Below, in pieces: positions 52,664-64,000 of a stretch of DNA of 64,000 nucleotides; position 1 is the stretch's first letter, and every line of letters starts with the position of its first letter. The stretch comes from Rostratula benghalensis (taxonomy: Eukaryota > Chordata > Aves > Charadriiformes > Rostratulidae), in the NCBI GenBank assembly GCA_013399305.1, contig VXAI01000159.1, positions 628,540 through 692,539 on the forward strand. Reading direction: 5' to 3'. The notes below the pieces were generated by a model, which did no database searches, was not told the origin of the DNA, and saw only the letters and a list, made by a program, of their open reading frames with translations. The translations under genes and the position numbers were made by a program.

Positions 52664-53839
52664 GTGAGCTCCAGCTCGTAGTGCGAGTGCTAGAAGAGAT
52701 CATGAGTTGCTTCTCTGATAAAGAAGTCAATAAAACAAATGGGCAGTGTTGCTGCCTTTTATGTCTTACTCATTCTAAAATATCTGCTTTGCGTTTTACA
52801 CACCTGGGGAGGAAAAGGAGATCTGGGGCACTAAGTGATTGTCTGTGTTTAGCTGGGAAAAAGAATGAAGAATATAAAATTTTAGGTGGTAATTAAAAAA
52901 ATTTGATGCAGAGGTGAAAAAAAAAAATGTACATGAGGAAGTTTGCATGTGCACAACATTTTTTTTTTTTTTTTTTTTTCAGTGGGTGGAGAGGCATCAA
53001 AGTTGCAAAGTGATTAAAAGATTATTATGTTCCTAGGGTATGTTATGGGATAGGACTAGCTTTAAGCTTGCATACTAAGTTTGTTTTTTGGAAAGTATCA
53101 CGATAAATAAAATCAGTGCTAAGTAGGCTGGGGTATTTTTCTTTTTTTTTTTTTTTTTACACATCCCTTCCCTCCCCCCCCTATTATTCCACTGATACTA
53201 TAATAGTTTGAGAGAATGGTTGAGCTATTAACCAATAGTTAATTTAGTAGTTAGTTTGGATATTCAGGTTTGCAGACAATATTCAGTTAGAACAAAGCTA
53301 TAGATTGATTAATGTTTTGGGGCTTAAAACAAAACAAAAAAAAAGGCAAGCTCCTCAGGAAGAGGTAAGACAGGTCAGAGCTGTGAACAAGCTGCCTCTA
53401 TGACAACATTGTTCATACATTCTGAAGGAAGAAAGGCAGGAATAATTTTAAGGAGCATATCAGGTCCATGTTTTGCCCATGGAAAGCTTGATCATTTAGT
53501 TGGAATAGTTACAGTATAGTGTGGAATGGTTAAACAGAGTATCTGGGTTAACTGTCTGTGGGCTGATTCACAGGGCAAACTTGCAAGTCAAACATTAGGC
53601 TTCAGAAGCAAAACCTATGCAAACAAAAATAATTATTTGCTAGGGTAGGAGGGGCAAAGGTCAAAGCAAGCTGGATGTGCTGAATGGCGCTTTAGGAGGT
53701 GCTTGAGGGCTAGTGCCAAGAGGAGTGAAGATTCATAGTTACTTTTGTTCCCTTCCTCTAATGTTATCTTGAGAGTTCTGCGGTGAAATACTTCAGTGCC
53801 CTGGTTTAGAAGGTGGCTGGTGCTCTGTGTAACAGAAAA

Positions 53840-53960
53840 GGTTTGCTATGTAAACCTGGTTAAATGTCTTAATTGCTCTGTGCCTCAGTTTCCCAGGCTG
53901 TAAAGCAGGGATGCAGAACCTCCAAGAGAAGGTCATTGTCTTTTGAGGTTCTGTCCTGAA
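53840..53960 (+). mobile_element. MIR-family SINE remnant
   Basis: The core around 53858-53914 reads 'ggttaaatgtcttaattgc' then 'tctgtgcctcagtttcccag' and 'gctgtaaagcagggatg'. This matches the MIR conserved core as remembered (taac-tctctgtgcctcagtttcc-catctgtaaaatggggat). MIR elements are ancient and survive as short divergent fragments in birds. Orientation is sense to DLG5. Outer boundaries are approximate. Confidence 0.6.
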
Positions 53961-54096
53961 GTTTGAAATCAGCTGGCAGCACAGAAGGAGGCTGAAGTGT
54001 CATTGTCAGTATTTATTTAAAGAAATTCAGTCTCCTGTCAACATCACGATCCAACCTTTAAAGAGAACTCTGTGTGTGACTCTCGGTGAGAAAGTT

Positions 54097-54135
54097 GTGT
54101 CACTCCGTTTCTCAGCGTGTCGGAGTGAATCACGG
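54097..54135. repeat. Short inverted repeat (hairpin)
   Basis: A perfect 7-bp pair, cactccg at 54101-54107 and cggagtg at 54121-54127, encloses a 13-base loop. It can extend outward through gtg/cac after an internal loop. It sits in a locally CpG-containing stretch (54085-54155). No Rho-type or RNA-gene context applies, and the arms may be chance. Confidence 0.4.
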
Positions 54136-54755
54136 TGTCTTGAAGGGGCGCCAAGAGTCTTGTCTTGTCTGTGTCATTTCTCATCTGAGTTAGTCTGCCA
54201 CTGGTTATGGTGAGCCCTCTGACGTGTTGTTTCACCGTCAGGCCCTAGCAAAAACACAACATCTCGGTGGCCTTGGAGAGCACAACCTTTTGATCGGGTT
54301 ACTCTTCCTGTAGGATTGTCGTGGGTTTGCTGTGGAGCAGCTGAGCAGCTTAAGTTTCTCCTGCTTGCAGATGAAGTTTCTTGTTGCCGTGGCCATCTTC
54401 CTGGGTCCAGCTGGGACTATTTACTTTTTCTCAGACCGGGATTGTGAATGGGAGACCTTCCTTATTCCACTCCTTCCTGTTTACAGCATTTCTGCCTTCC
54501 TCCATCACATCTCTGTTAGCGAGTTCATGCTGAATTCCATCCAATTTCAAGTATACTCATCCTTCTTAAATTATTCAGTGGGTTTTTTCAGCAAAAATAC
54601 ATTCCCTATTTGCTTTAGACAGTGAGAAGTGGTTTGTTTCTGCTTGGATTCTCAAATACTTGGTTCTCAAACCTTTTTCTCTGAATGCTTTGGGAAGTAG
54701 TCTTCGGGCAAAAGACTCTCTTGAGCAGGTTTAGATCAGCATGTATTTCCACTTT

Positions 54756-54774
54756 TATATATATATATATACAT
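54756..54774. repeat. (TA)n microsatellite
   Basis: About nine TA units followed by 'catatttatgtac'. Intronic and probably length-variable. Confidence 0.9.
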
Positions 54775-55945
54775 ATTTATGTACATTTTATCAAACATTT
54801 AGCATGCCTGCAGTGATTCACTGGAGCAGGCTAGCAAATCCTGAGCCCAGCTCTGTGTGGGTTATGGTACTACTAGACAGGCAGAGGTTGGGCAGTTTCT
54901 TTCAATCTTTCCTCATGTTTTCTGTCCTTTTTTTCCTTCCAATTTTTTAATACCTCTCATTGTCAAATTGTTATGGATATACCTTTGTAGGCTAATGTTA
55001 AGTTTATATAAACTCCCACCACCTCTCTATATAGAGCATTTCTGTTTCTTCCCACCATTCCATCAAGGCCAGATTTAAGTTTAGAGGACAAAACCAGAAA
55101 AAATGAGTGTAATTTTTTAATTATTATTCTTTAAGTGAGGGGGAAGGAAGGTAAGGTCTCATTTCAGGCACATTTTTTTCCCATTTGAAGGAAGGAGGAC
55201 TGGGTTTGCTGAAGCTCATTAGGGGCTTTCTGTTGTTGTTGCTGGTCATTTATCATCAGTGTTGCTATTTACAACAAGATTCTTATGTCAGTGCAAATTA
55301 ATTTGAAACTAAGATTCAGGTCAGACTTTATTCATATTTAAATAGATTTTTCTCTTCCTGCTCATATTTTATGGATAGTTTTTGAAACGCAAACATCTGT
55401 GGGTAGTTCTCAGATGAAATATTATATGAATATTAAAATAAGTGCCTACGTGTATAACATCCTTAGGGCAGATTTTATTCTCTTGGAAGTTTTAAACTAT
55501 TTAATTGTTCATGGAGGATACGGGTCACCTGTCATGAATGCCACCTCGTGGTCGTTTCCCAAATCACAGGTATCTTCCTCGTCAAATAAAAATTGACACT
55601 TGCTAAAACTACAGAGTATTTAAAAATCCACACGAGTTTAGTAACTGTTGGTAGCAGTTACCAATGGAGAGCGATTTTGAATACATTTTTGCACTCTTAA
55701 GTTGTGATAAAGCAGATTGTTTTTTCTCCTGTTATATTAAGCAGATATAGTAATGCTTAGAGTAACAGCAATGCTTAGAAAGAGGCTCAGTGTTTCCTTA
55801 GTCATTAAAAAGAATGATCGTTAAAATTGGTTAATATCTTTTGTTTTGATATTGCTTCTTATATATTTTTTAAATCAAATTTGTTCAACTGATTAAAAAC
55901 TGGTTTTATTAATACAGTTTCTGCCCTTTTTTTTTTTTTTTTCAG

Positions 55946-56205
55946 GTTATGAAGCAAAACGGGTCATCAGAGATCTTAAATAAACTTTACGATACAGCAA
56001 TGGACAAGCTAGAGGGTGTGAAGAAGGACTACGATGCCCTGAGGAAACGGTACAATGAGAAGATCGCAAGCCACAATACAGATCTGAGCCGCCTAGAACA
56101 GGCTGAGGAGGAGAACAGGCGCCTTCAGAAACAGATTGACATGTTAATGAAGCAACGGGACACAGCAATACATTTTCAGCAGCAATATTCGACCTCCCTT
56201 AGAAG
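55946..56205 (+). CDS. DLG5: DLG5 internal exon E (coiled coil, 260 nt)
   Basis: The acceptor is preceded by a 16-base T run and the donor is gtatag at 56206, a weaker match than the other donors. It runs from phase 0 to phase 2 with 86 full codons. The peptide begins VMKQNGSSEILNKLYDTAMD and contains KKDYDALRKRYNEKIASHN, DLSRLEQAEEENRRLQKQ and KQRDTAIHFQQQYSTSLR. The NGSSEILNKLYDTAMDKLE and KKDYDALRKRY blocks are essentially those of mammalian DLG5, making this the most recognisable exon. It is strongly helical and coiled-coil-like, with one Gly-Ser break near its start. If the weak donor were not used, translation would continue about 12 codons and stop. The last codon AG|A (Arg) is completed by the next exon. 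Confidence 0.98.
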
Positions 56206-59200
56206 GTATAGTCAGGTTTTGATACCTTCAGACACCCCGTGAAGGCAGTAATGATTCTACTGTAGCATCTTATTTTCTCTGTGGTCGAATCACAAATACT
56301 TTTCTAACTTTTTTTTTGTTGTTGTTGTTTTTTTTTCCAAAATTTGTCTCCAGTGTGTGTTATCTTGGTGTGTGATGAGTAAGTGTATGTTTCTATATCA
56401 GATTTTCTGGAAGGTCCTACAAGGTGCGATGGGGATGTTTATTTGGAGAAATGGTGCATTTTCTTGAGGAAAGGATTTCCCAGCTACAGTTTTGGAATTG
56501 TGCAAGGAATTTTAACCATTGTTTAGCTCATGTGAGAAAAGGATGGTTTCGTTTCAAGTATGTTTTTTCTGTTATAGACACGGGAGTCAAATAGACCTAA
56601 TCTTCCAAACAAAACCCTTAATGGGTGATGAGTCCAGCAACATATATGTGCTTTTAAATAGGAACAAAAATAAACCAGTCAGTAGGAAAATAGATTTTCT
56701 AAAAGGATTTTAGCAAATGAGGATGTTGTCAAGCATAAGTTAACTTTTCACTCCATGAGAGTTGCAAACAACATGGGACTCAGAGCTTCAAGCTGGCAAC
56801 AGAGTTCACTGGATGCAGATGCCTGGGAGCTTCTCTTGTCTGGGGAAGTGCTGCTGATAGGACCAGAAGGGCACAGACACTGTGTCACACCACACTTAAC
56901 CTTTCTCTGCTCCTCCTCGATATTAAGCCTACACAGATACCCGTATGGAGTAGGAAGAATCCTAATGTAACACATAAGGACTCCAAAGAACATCTGTGGG
57001 CGTGTGGAGAATGTTTCCACTGACACAAGTTAGGGATAATGCACAACTCCCACAGACTAACACCAAAATTGTTGTTTTCTGCATTCATAGACTTCTGGTA
57101 TTTCGAAAAGGTGAAACTGAGAGTAGAAAATAACGTACACATGAAAAGGATGTACATAGTTGTGATACATCTGAGTTGTAGGAGAATGTGCTAAGTTATG
57201 TAACGTAGAGTTGGATTCCATGGATTCCTGAAAGCGAGGGAAAACTTAACATATACTATAAGAAACACTGCAGCCATACTGATATTGGCAGAAGCTCAAC
57301 ATTCTTGTATTATACCCTCCTCATTTAGGTCCCCTTCTTAAGAGAAAGGTACAGTTTGATGCTGGGCTGCGGTTGGTTTTAAGAATTTCATGAAAGATAT
57401 TCCTGTTCCTGTGAATCAGTGATCCAGCTAAATTCATATAACTCAGCTTCAGGAATTTTTGCCTTTTATTCGGTTGGCTTTGGGTCCGGCCTTTTGTTTT
57501 TTTACTTGTTTCTATTTGTAGAAACCTTTATTTGTCTTATTTTTCTACCCTTTCTTCATAACCAAAACCACATTTCTCTGGGTGACTGATAAAAAGTTTT
57601 TAAAATGCTTTCCAGGTGAGTATAGCTTTCAGAGTACAAGACATAACAAACTTGTAGTTTGAGGATGAATGGGTCATAAATTGCAGTGATAATTTTTTTC
57701 GGTTTTTTTAGTATTGCAGCACTAATTAATACTAAGTGTAAACATAGTCAAAATAGATTTTAGAGATAGCAGAAAGAGTAAGACTCCAATGGTGGCCCAG
57801 GTCTCACTTTGAACGAAAAAAAGTATCAGAGACGTGTTCAGCCTTAGTTTTTTTTCATTTTATCTCTGACATTGTCAGAGTAATGCAGAGCATATGAATG
57901 TTTCCAAGATGGTTTAGTTGGTGAAAAGTTTGCAGCTTACAGATGAGCCACACTGGCTGTCTGACTGCTGTGTGCTAAACCTGACCCGGCCTGTGCAGCT
58001 CTGCATTCTGAATGAGGGCTGTGGCACTTGGACAAATCTGCCTGTAGTTTGCAATTGTGTTGAAGATACAGCAGGTGGTCCAGGTGAGGGTTCTTTCCAG
58101 TATTTTATAAATATTATAACCCCATGTTTACTGCTGCTGACCCATCTAACCCCCTGCTACTTGCAATCCAAGTTAGAAATGGGCTTTTATCTACAGAAAG
58201 CGGCATCTGTGAAAATGTGATCCAGCTGCCTGTATTTCCTTCTTGGGAGGCAATGCAAGGTCAAGCAGGACCGAGGGGTTTCAGCTGGAACTTTGCTTCC
58301 AGGACTCTATGGAGGTTTATTTATTTATTATGTTTATTTGTTTTATTCTGTTTAATACGAGTATCCCCCTCTGGCAGAGACTTTCCTTTCTGGTCAGGTC
58401 CCCATGCTGGTACACTTGCCGTTGGTGTTGTTTGATTTTGTTGTGATTTTTTTTTTCTTTTGCTGTTTTTTTTTTCCACTTTCTTACAGATGGCTTTTTT
58501 GTTTGACAAACATTGCCTTAAATCTTTTCTCCTCCCCTCCCTCCTCTGTCGTCCCAGTGGTGTCCTTGATTTAACACCCAAATAGTTTTTAAATGTACTG
58601 TGGGTTCTCACATGTCAGTGAGGTTGTTTGGCTTAGTCTCTTCCTTAGATTTCTGGTATATCCTCATACTTCTTCTATAATACATTACTCTTACCTTCAA
58701 GCTCACAGTTCTGAAAACACAAAAGAAATACAGATTGTAATGTTACATCTTCTGTACTGCCAGCCTGATGATCTCCTAAACTGAAGAATTTCCCCAAAGG
58801 AGCAGGGTGATAGTTTAGAAGTTACTGGCAGATGCCTCAGTAGTGCTATGGCAATGCTTTGAATACACTGAGGCTTTCAAGGACATATTTGAAACTGGGT
58901 GTACAGCTCTTTCTTGAGAAAGGTCAGGCAACATGCTGGATTAGACAAGAAACTGCACTTTTAAACACTGTGTGTATGAGGGAGAGAGAGAGAAAACAAA
59001 GTCTGCAGAGCTTTGTGGGCACCTGAAATTTGGATAAACCTAAAAGTCTCGGGTTAGGTCCAATATTTCCATCAATGGCATTTACCTGGGAGTTTTGGAA
59101 AACCTGTGCAAGATGATGTTGGTGTCCAACTGGTAAAACACTGCTCTCGAGTCCCACTTGTAAGAATGCTTTGTCAATATCAACAGAAAATTTACAGCTT

Positions 59201-59931
59201 TTTACATCCATTTTTGATTGTGCCACACTTCAGTATGTTGTAGTGAGAAAGTGCATATCTTTTCATCTGTGTTAAATACAAAAATTTGCTTTTGACAGTT
59301 TAAGATACTTTGCATTTCAGTTTTACTGGATGACCTGCTGATGAAAGCAAACAATACTGTTTGGATTACCAGGTTTTAGTTCCATTGTGTCCATTTTTAC
59401 CTTAAATCTACTTTTTTTTTCTCCTCTAAATTGTCCGTTAACCAACTTTGTGGTGTATTTGAACATCTGGAAGTTTTCCTGTTTTTTTCCAATTTCTCCA
59501 TTTGTTTCTCTTCTTCCTACATGCCTGAGTGTGTGTGTTGGGAGAAAGAATTACATCCTAATGAAGAGAGTTCAATGCAATAATTAAGATTAAACTTGTG
59601 CTATTAAGTAATGGCAGTGTTTTGCATTCCTTTCAGAATAATTTGATTAAAATTTTGCTTCTAATTATTAAACTAATTCTGAATTATTTCTAACCGTTTT
59701 TATGTTTCGGATCCTTAAAAAGGTTATCTAATATTCCTAATGGTTTACTAATATTCCTAAAGGAGTAAATGGTCTAACTTTTGTTTTGCAGCACTGAGAG
59801 TACATTGTCTGAGATGTCCTTTGTGGTTGTGTTTTACCAATGTATGCGTTTGCTCATCCTGCCAAATCTTTAATGCATGTAAAGGGAAAATGAGGAACAG
59901 GTATTTTATTGGCATTTCTGCTTGGTTTTAG
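56206..59931 (+). other. DLG5: DLG5 intron between exons E and F (3,726 bp)
   Basis: Bounded by gtatag and 'ttctgcttggttttag'. It is AT-rich with T runs near 56311-56340, 58448-58458 and 58466-58475, and a minor 19-bp direct repeat (ctaatattcctaa twice) near 59729-59765. No gene or recognisable mobile element was seen. Confidence 0.93.
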
Positions 59932-60244
59932 ATTTGAATCGGTACAGCAGGAACTAAGCAACACCACAGCACAAAACAAAGAGCTGCAGAGAGAGATGGA
60001 GCGATTACAGTCGGAGGTGACAAGGTTCAAAACAATGCAGCTGAAAGCAGCAAAGGATGCAGAAAAATACAAGGAAGAAAGGGATTCAGTTTTCAATGAA
60101 TACCGCCTCATAATGAGTGAGAGAGATCAAGTCATTAAAGAGGTAGATAAGCTTCAAACAGAGCTGGAGCTTGCAGAGTCCAAACTGAAGAACACTTCTT
60201 CTGAGAAGCGAGTGGCCAGTGAGGAGATGGAAGCTTTAAGACAG
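59932..60244 (+). CDS. DLG5: DLG5 internal exon F (coiled coil, 313 nt)
   Basis: It follows 'gcttggttttag' and ends before gtaaaa at 60245, phase 2 to phase 0, with 104 full codons after the base that completes Arg. The peptide begins FESVQQELSNTTAQNKELQ and contains REMERLQSEVTRF, EKYKEERDSVFNEYRLIMSE, RDQVIKEVDKLQTELELAES and KLKNTSSEK, ending EEMEALRQ. These match the mammalian DLG5 coiled coil (EYKLIMSERDQVISELDKLQTE; VELAESKLK; EEMEALRQ). It is entirely charged/Leu-rich with no proline. It is the last exon in the window. The next in mammals starts IKDTV, and no such sequence appears in the following 3.7 kb. Reading into the intron would add 12 residues before a stop. Confidence 0.98.
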
Positions 60245-63200
60245 GTAAAAGTACCAGTTGTTATGATGGGGAAGGGAAATTGAGTGTACATCATTGGCAG
60301 TAGAATCAGAAGTGTGTGACTGATTAACAGAGAATAGGAATGCACTGCAAATTCTGTGGTGATGTTTCCTATAGCACTCCTTTTTACTATCAATTAATTA
60401 AGATTGCATGTTTGAGTAGAATACCTGTCAGTTGAAATTTTCTGTTCACTTCTGTTCTGATTATAAATCCTTCCTTTACTGCATTAGTTTTCTGTGCCTT
60501 TTCAAGTAATGCTGTCTGTAGCCATATAGCTCTAAATACTCATTATTTTAAACTTTGTAACCTCTACAGGAACCACTGGATACTATCTGCTATGACTTAA
60601 AACGGTACATGATAAAGTAGTTCTTGAATATTTATGCAAAGCCTGTGCTGACATGCATGTTCTACTCATTTGCCCTCCTTCTGCCTTTAAGTTAAAGAGG
60701 ACATTTTGAAGATTTTTCACTAGAACTCAGGCATGCCTTGAAGTGTGTGAAACCACAACTTTGTATTTTTCAGCAGTATGTTCTTGAAATGCTTATATCA
60801 CAACCATGTTACAGTGATGCTGTTGAGATTTCCAAAACACAATTTACTGCTCAGTTTCATTTCAGCAGACATGCACTGACTTGACCCTTTGGTTTACAAA
60901 TACTTAATTTAGCATGAGATAGGTACAAGCAAAAGTATTCCATTGCCTATAAATCTCATTTTACTTTCTTCACAGCATTACATCTGAACAAAACGCCCTT
61001 TATAAAAAATTAAGGTGTGGAGCTTGAGCTTCTTTTTTAAACCACACCGTTGCTGAGGGACATAATGTGGATTGTGACATATGGCATCAGAGCTTTAAAA
61101 AATAACTAACTTCTGGTTTTAAGAATTTAAGAACAGTTTTTAACCCTGTGTATTTACCAGCTAAGTAATTTAGCTGCTGCACTGAGTGAGGTTTTAATAC
61201 ATTTCATACGTGTTTTACTTTCATCAAAGCCATGAAGTCAATAGAGGTGTCTTGTTGATGTCAGTGGAATCAGGCAGTAAGGAATACTGATGGCTATAGC
61301 CACAATTAGTCATTGTGCTCCAGTTTGTTATTTCTGTCATTGTGGCACTATGACTAATTTGTCAAAGTACTTTAAGGGCCAGAGAATTAAAACTTTAAAC
61401 ACTTGGGTGTTCCCTCCTACCTCGATGACTTGAAGGGGTGTGAGAATAAGAAGAGGAAAGAGCCTGGGACTGGTGAGCGAGATGCTGGCAGGGCACAGAT
61501 GTGTATTTTTCTTCACCCCCAGAAATGGCCCAATTAGAAATAACTGCTTCTGTAATGTGCTTAAAAGTGTAAAATAGCAGTACTGTGAGGGTTTTTTTTT
61601 TCCAGATTTCCTTTTCTGTAGCTATGACTCTTTCTGCTGGTGAGTAGGTACGTTCCTGGTTCTCACTGCAACTGCATTCAGTGCATAAGGGATTTTCTAG
61701 CTAGTTCTGCTAGGGCGAATGTTTGAAAAAAATTATTGATCAGATGATGTATTCACTAGAAGTAGTATCCTGAAAAATGCCCCTACATAAGTGGAATTAT
61801 CCTGCCAGTGAATAGTTAGTCTGGTGCTTGCCATAATATAACTTCATGTTGTGATGTGTAGCAGCTTTACATACCCTGTTACGTAGCACCCACTGAAACA
61901 GCACTGAATGCACTTATGTCGGTTTAAGTCTAGTTTTTTCCATGCAGCTTGCTTGCTAGTGTACCGTTTGTGTCCCAAAAAAGTGCAAAAGGAACAATGG
62001 AGAAGAGGTTGATTGAGGTTCAACAGGCATTTTATCATGAGACACGATCCAGTCAGGTCAGGCAATTTCCCAGTCAGATATTTAAGGTTTATTGGTCACA
62101 CATGCCCAAACAGAACGGGTTAATTTAACTCTAAAATCATTGGCATTTATAGATGATAGAAGAAATCTCAGGATTTTGCACAGTGGACAGTTTTGGATTA
62201 ACTTCTTGTGAGTTTGGCCACTCAAAGTTAGGGATTAGATGTTACGAGTTTCCCCCTCTACTTGCCTAGTGGTGTTTTTGTTTGGCATAACTTTTTGCTC
62301 CAGCAAAAACTTAGAATGTTGTGTTTCATCTCAGTGGTAGTCAGCTTTCCCCTCTGTTTAAAAGACCTGTTGTATTTTATCCTGTGTAATGTGTTATTGC
62401 ACTGTATTCAGATGCGAGCACTTCCTTCAAGCATAAGAATCCTTCACAAATTCAGAATTGTTCTTCAAAGCAAACCACTCCAATGTTTCCAAACAGCCCT
62501 ATGCTGTTTTGTGCAAATGTCACAGGAAAAAGACAGAGGTGAAATTTTACTACTGACCACTGGAGGCAATGGCTGCTCTTACTCGGATGGTTTTGTATCG
62601 AGCATGCTGGAATAAACTGGCAATGTGTATTTTTTCCAGTTATCTTAAAGTACTGTAAATTCCTGTTTAATGAAGGGCTTTCTGAGAACTTTCCCTCTGC
62701 CTCAATACTTGATGACTTTCATCTCTGCTGCATGCTGGAAAAGACTTAGTACTTCTGTGTAAGTTTTGTACATGCATTTGAATACACATTTTATACACAG
62801 ACTATAGCTAAGTACTACAAAACGTTGCTTCCAGTACTAAAACTTGTCTGCATCACCAGATGGGTGAGGGATTTTTGTCTGCAGAGGTGAAGCCCTTTGC
62901 CCTTTGGTTAGTGGTTTGGCTACTGTAGATCAGTTTGAGGTAACAAGCAACAGAAGCTCTTACTGATGCTGAAAAAACTTGAGTGCTCTGGATTTGCTGA
63001 TACGGTTTAAGTTCACAGAGTGAGTCATTAATTGTAGTGTTTGCCTGTTACTCTACAGCAAAAACATCTGTTTCAATACCAGCAAAGAACTGTTTTAACA
63101 GCCTGACTAGCCTTAATTAGATTCCACATCTCAAAACCAGTCATGTTAGTACAGCAGAATGGGATTGCCAGCCATGCTTTAAATACTTGATCTTACTCCT

Positions 63201-64000
63201 TGCTGATTGTAGAGGAAAATAAAATGGAAGTCAGTTTATGACATGCTATCTTTCTACCCTTGAGTATTTGGACCCTTTTCTTCTTTTGTTTTTCAAATGT
63301 ATGCTGTCTCTGGTAATCATTTTGAGATCAAAACATTGATAGTTTCCAGCCAGGAGAAGCCATCCAGCCAACAGCTACTTTTTTGTAGCCATTGGCTGGA
63401 TGCTCCTAGAGGGCTGGACCATCTGAAAAAGTAGTGGGATGAAATTCAACTCTTTCAATGCCTTGTTCTTCCAATAGGATGTCTAGTTTCAATTATTTTA
63501 AATAGATTGTGTCTTAGAGATACATTTTACTCATCTTTCTTATTATGACACAATTAAACCCCACATTTAAGAAGGTGTGCCATCATTGTGCTTTCTGGCA
63601 TACTGTAGTTTTGTCTTTGAACGTTCTGTAGTTGGCACACTGGTATCTCACTGGCACTCAACTTTAACATCCCTTTAAAACTTACCAGGGCTCTAAGAGA
63701 CTTAATATAGCTGTTTTGTCTAAATTATTTCAGTCCTATAAAATCGAGGCAGTTGCCTAAAAATATTTGCAATATGATCTTATCCTTTACCATATTTAAA
63801 GATTTTATTAAAAAATGTCAAGTCTGATTTCTCAAAGCTGTGAGTGCTCCTAGATTCTGCTTACTTTTGATACAGCACTGTCCTAATGTGATGGTGTGAT
63901 ACCTTTATTACCACATTTGATATTCTTTGCTAGTATTTACTTGTATGTAATGTGAGCACAGTCTGTTCTGCTCCTGTTTTTCAGAACATTAGAGGTAAAC
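60245..64000 (+). other. DLG5: DLG5 intron downstream of exon F (at least 3,756 bp)
   Basis: It begins with gtaaaa and runs off the window. I looked for the family's next exon (peptide beginning near IKDTVTMD, ANKEVEIL) and did not find it. It holds a strong hairpin at 63353-63406 and otherwise ordinary AT-rich sequence. An acceptor-like 'ctgtttttcag' lies 16 bases from the window end but cannot be tested. Confidence 0.88.
63353..63406. repeat. Long imperfect inverted repeat (stem-loop)
   Basis: The left arm, catccagccaacagctac at 63361-63378, pairs with gtagccattggctggatg at 63385-63402: 16 of 18 positions match, around a six-T loop. Pairing can continue outward (ggag at 63353 with ctcc at 63403) across a small bulge. 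Within AT-rich intronic DNA this is an unusually long GC-containing stem. It could be a small pre-miRNA-like hairpin, a folded-back transposon end or chance. No family was recognised. Confidence 0.75.

Larger units (their letters stand above)
52664..55945 (+). other. DLG5: DLG5 intron between exons D and E (3,282 bp)
   Basis: Bounded by gtgagc and an acceptor with a 16-base T run (55927-55942) directly before CAG. It contains long T runs at 52959-52979 and 53142-53158, a MIR-like remnant near 53840-53960, a CpG-containing patch with a short hairpin near 54097-54135 and a TA microsatellite at 54756-54774. No exon was recognised between. Confidence 0.92.

Noticed and set aside
63985..63994. Possible next DLG5 exon or 10-nt microexon after 'ctgtttttcag' at the window end
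   Set aside because: In phase 0 it would read N-I-R-G-K, unlike the expected IKDTV start, and the sequence stops too soon to test. A 10-nt exon would also break the frame.
1..64000. A novel multi-gene or defence-type system
   Set aside because: The window is one intron-rich vertebrate gene; there are no clustered intact frames, direct-repeat arrays or other organised loci to support such a claim.

Overview
This is a vertebrate, almost certainly avian, genomic window. The gene is broken into short exons with GT-AG introns of 2 to more than 33 kb. The introns are AT-rich and full of T runs. A truncated CR1 retrotransposon 3' end, the characteristic bird LINE, lies at 11531-11812. Two short N runs (14123-14161 and 33962-33996) show it comes from a draft assembly. 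There are no operons, bacterial features or CRISPR arrays.

The only gene I can support is DLG5 (discs large MAGUK scaffold protein 5) on the + strand. Six consecutive internal coding exons were found: 33294-33362, 44973-45138, 50223-50366, 52480-52663, 55946-56205 and 59932-60244. They join in a single open frame with matching phases (1-1, 1-2, 2-2, 2-0, 0-2, 2-0). Together they give 1,136 nt, about 378 residues. This corresponds to roughly residues 102-480 of the ~1,900-residue mammalian protein: the Ser-rich linker after the N-terminal CARD-like region, the Takusan-homology segment, and the first half of the long coiled coil. The first coding exon, the rest of the coiled coil, the PDZ domains, SH3 and guanylate kinase domains lie outside the window.

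Layout: 1-33293 is upstream (first) intron, with the CR1 fragment, a possible MIR remnant, small tandem duplications and a CpG-dense patch. From 33294 to 60244 the six exons are separated by introns of 11,610, 5,084, 2,113, 3,282 and 3,726 bp. From 60245 to the end is the start of the next intron, which contains a notable hairpin at 63353-63406.

Nearly all other open frames in the window (up to about 150 codons) look like chance: they lack family resemblance, follow T runs or GC-rich patches, or overlap on both strands. I did not find a new biological system. The best leads are a conserved internal start codon for a shorter DLG5 form, two frame-preserving exons, the hairpin, a 45-bp tandem duplication and a few GC-rich or ancient-repeat-like intronic patches.
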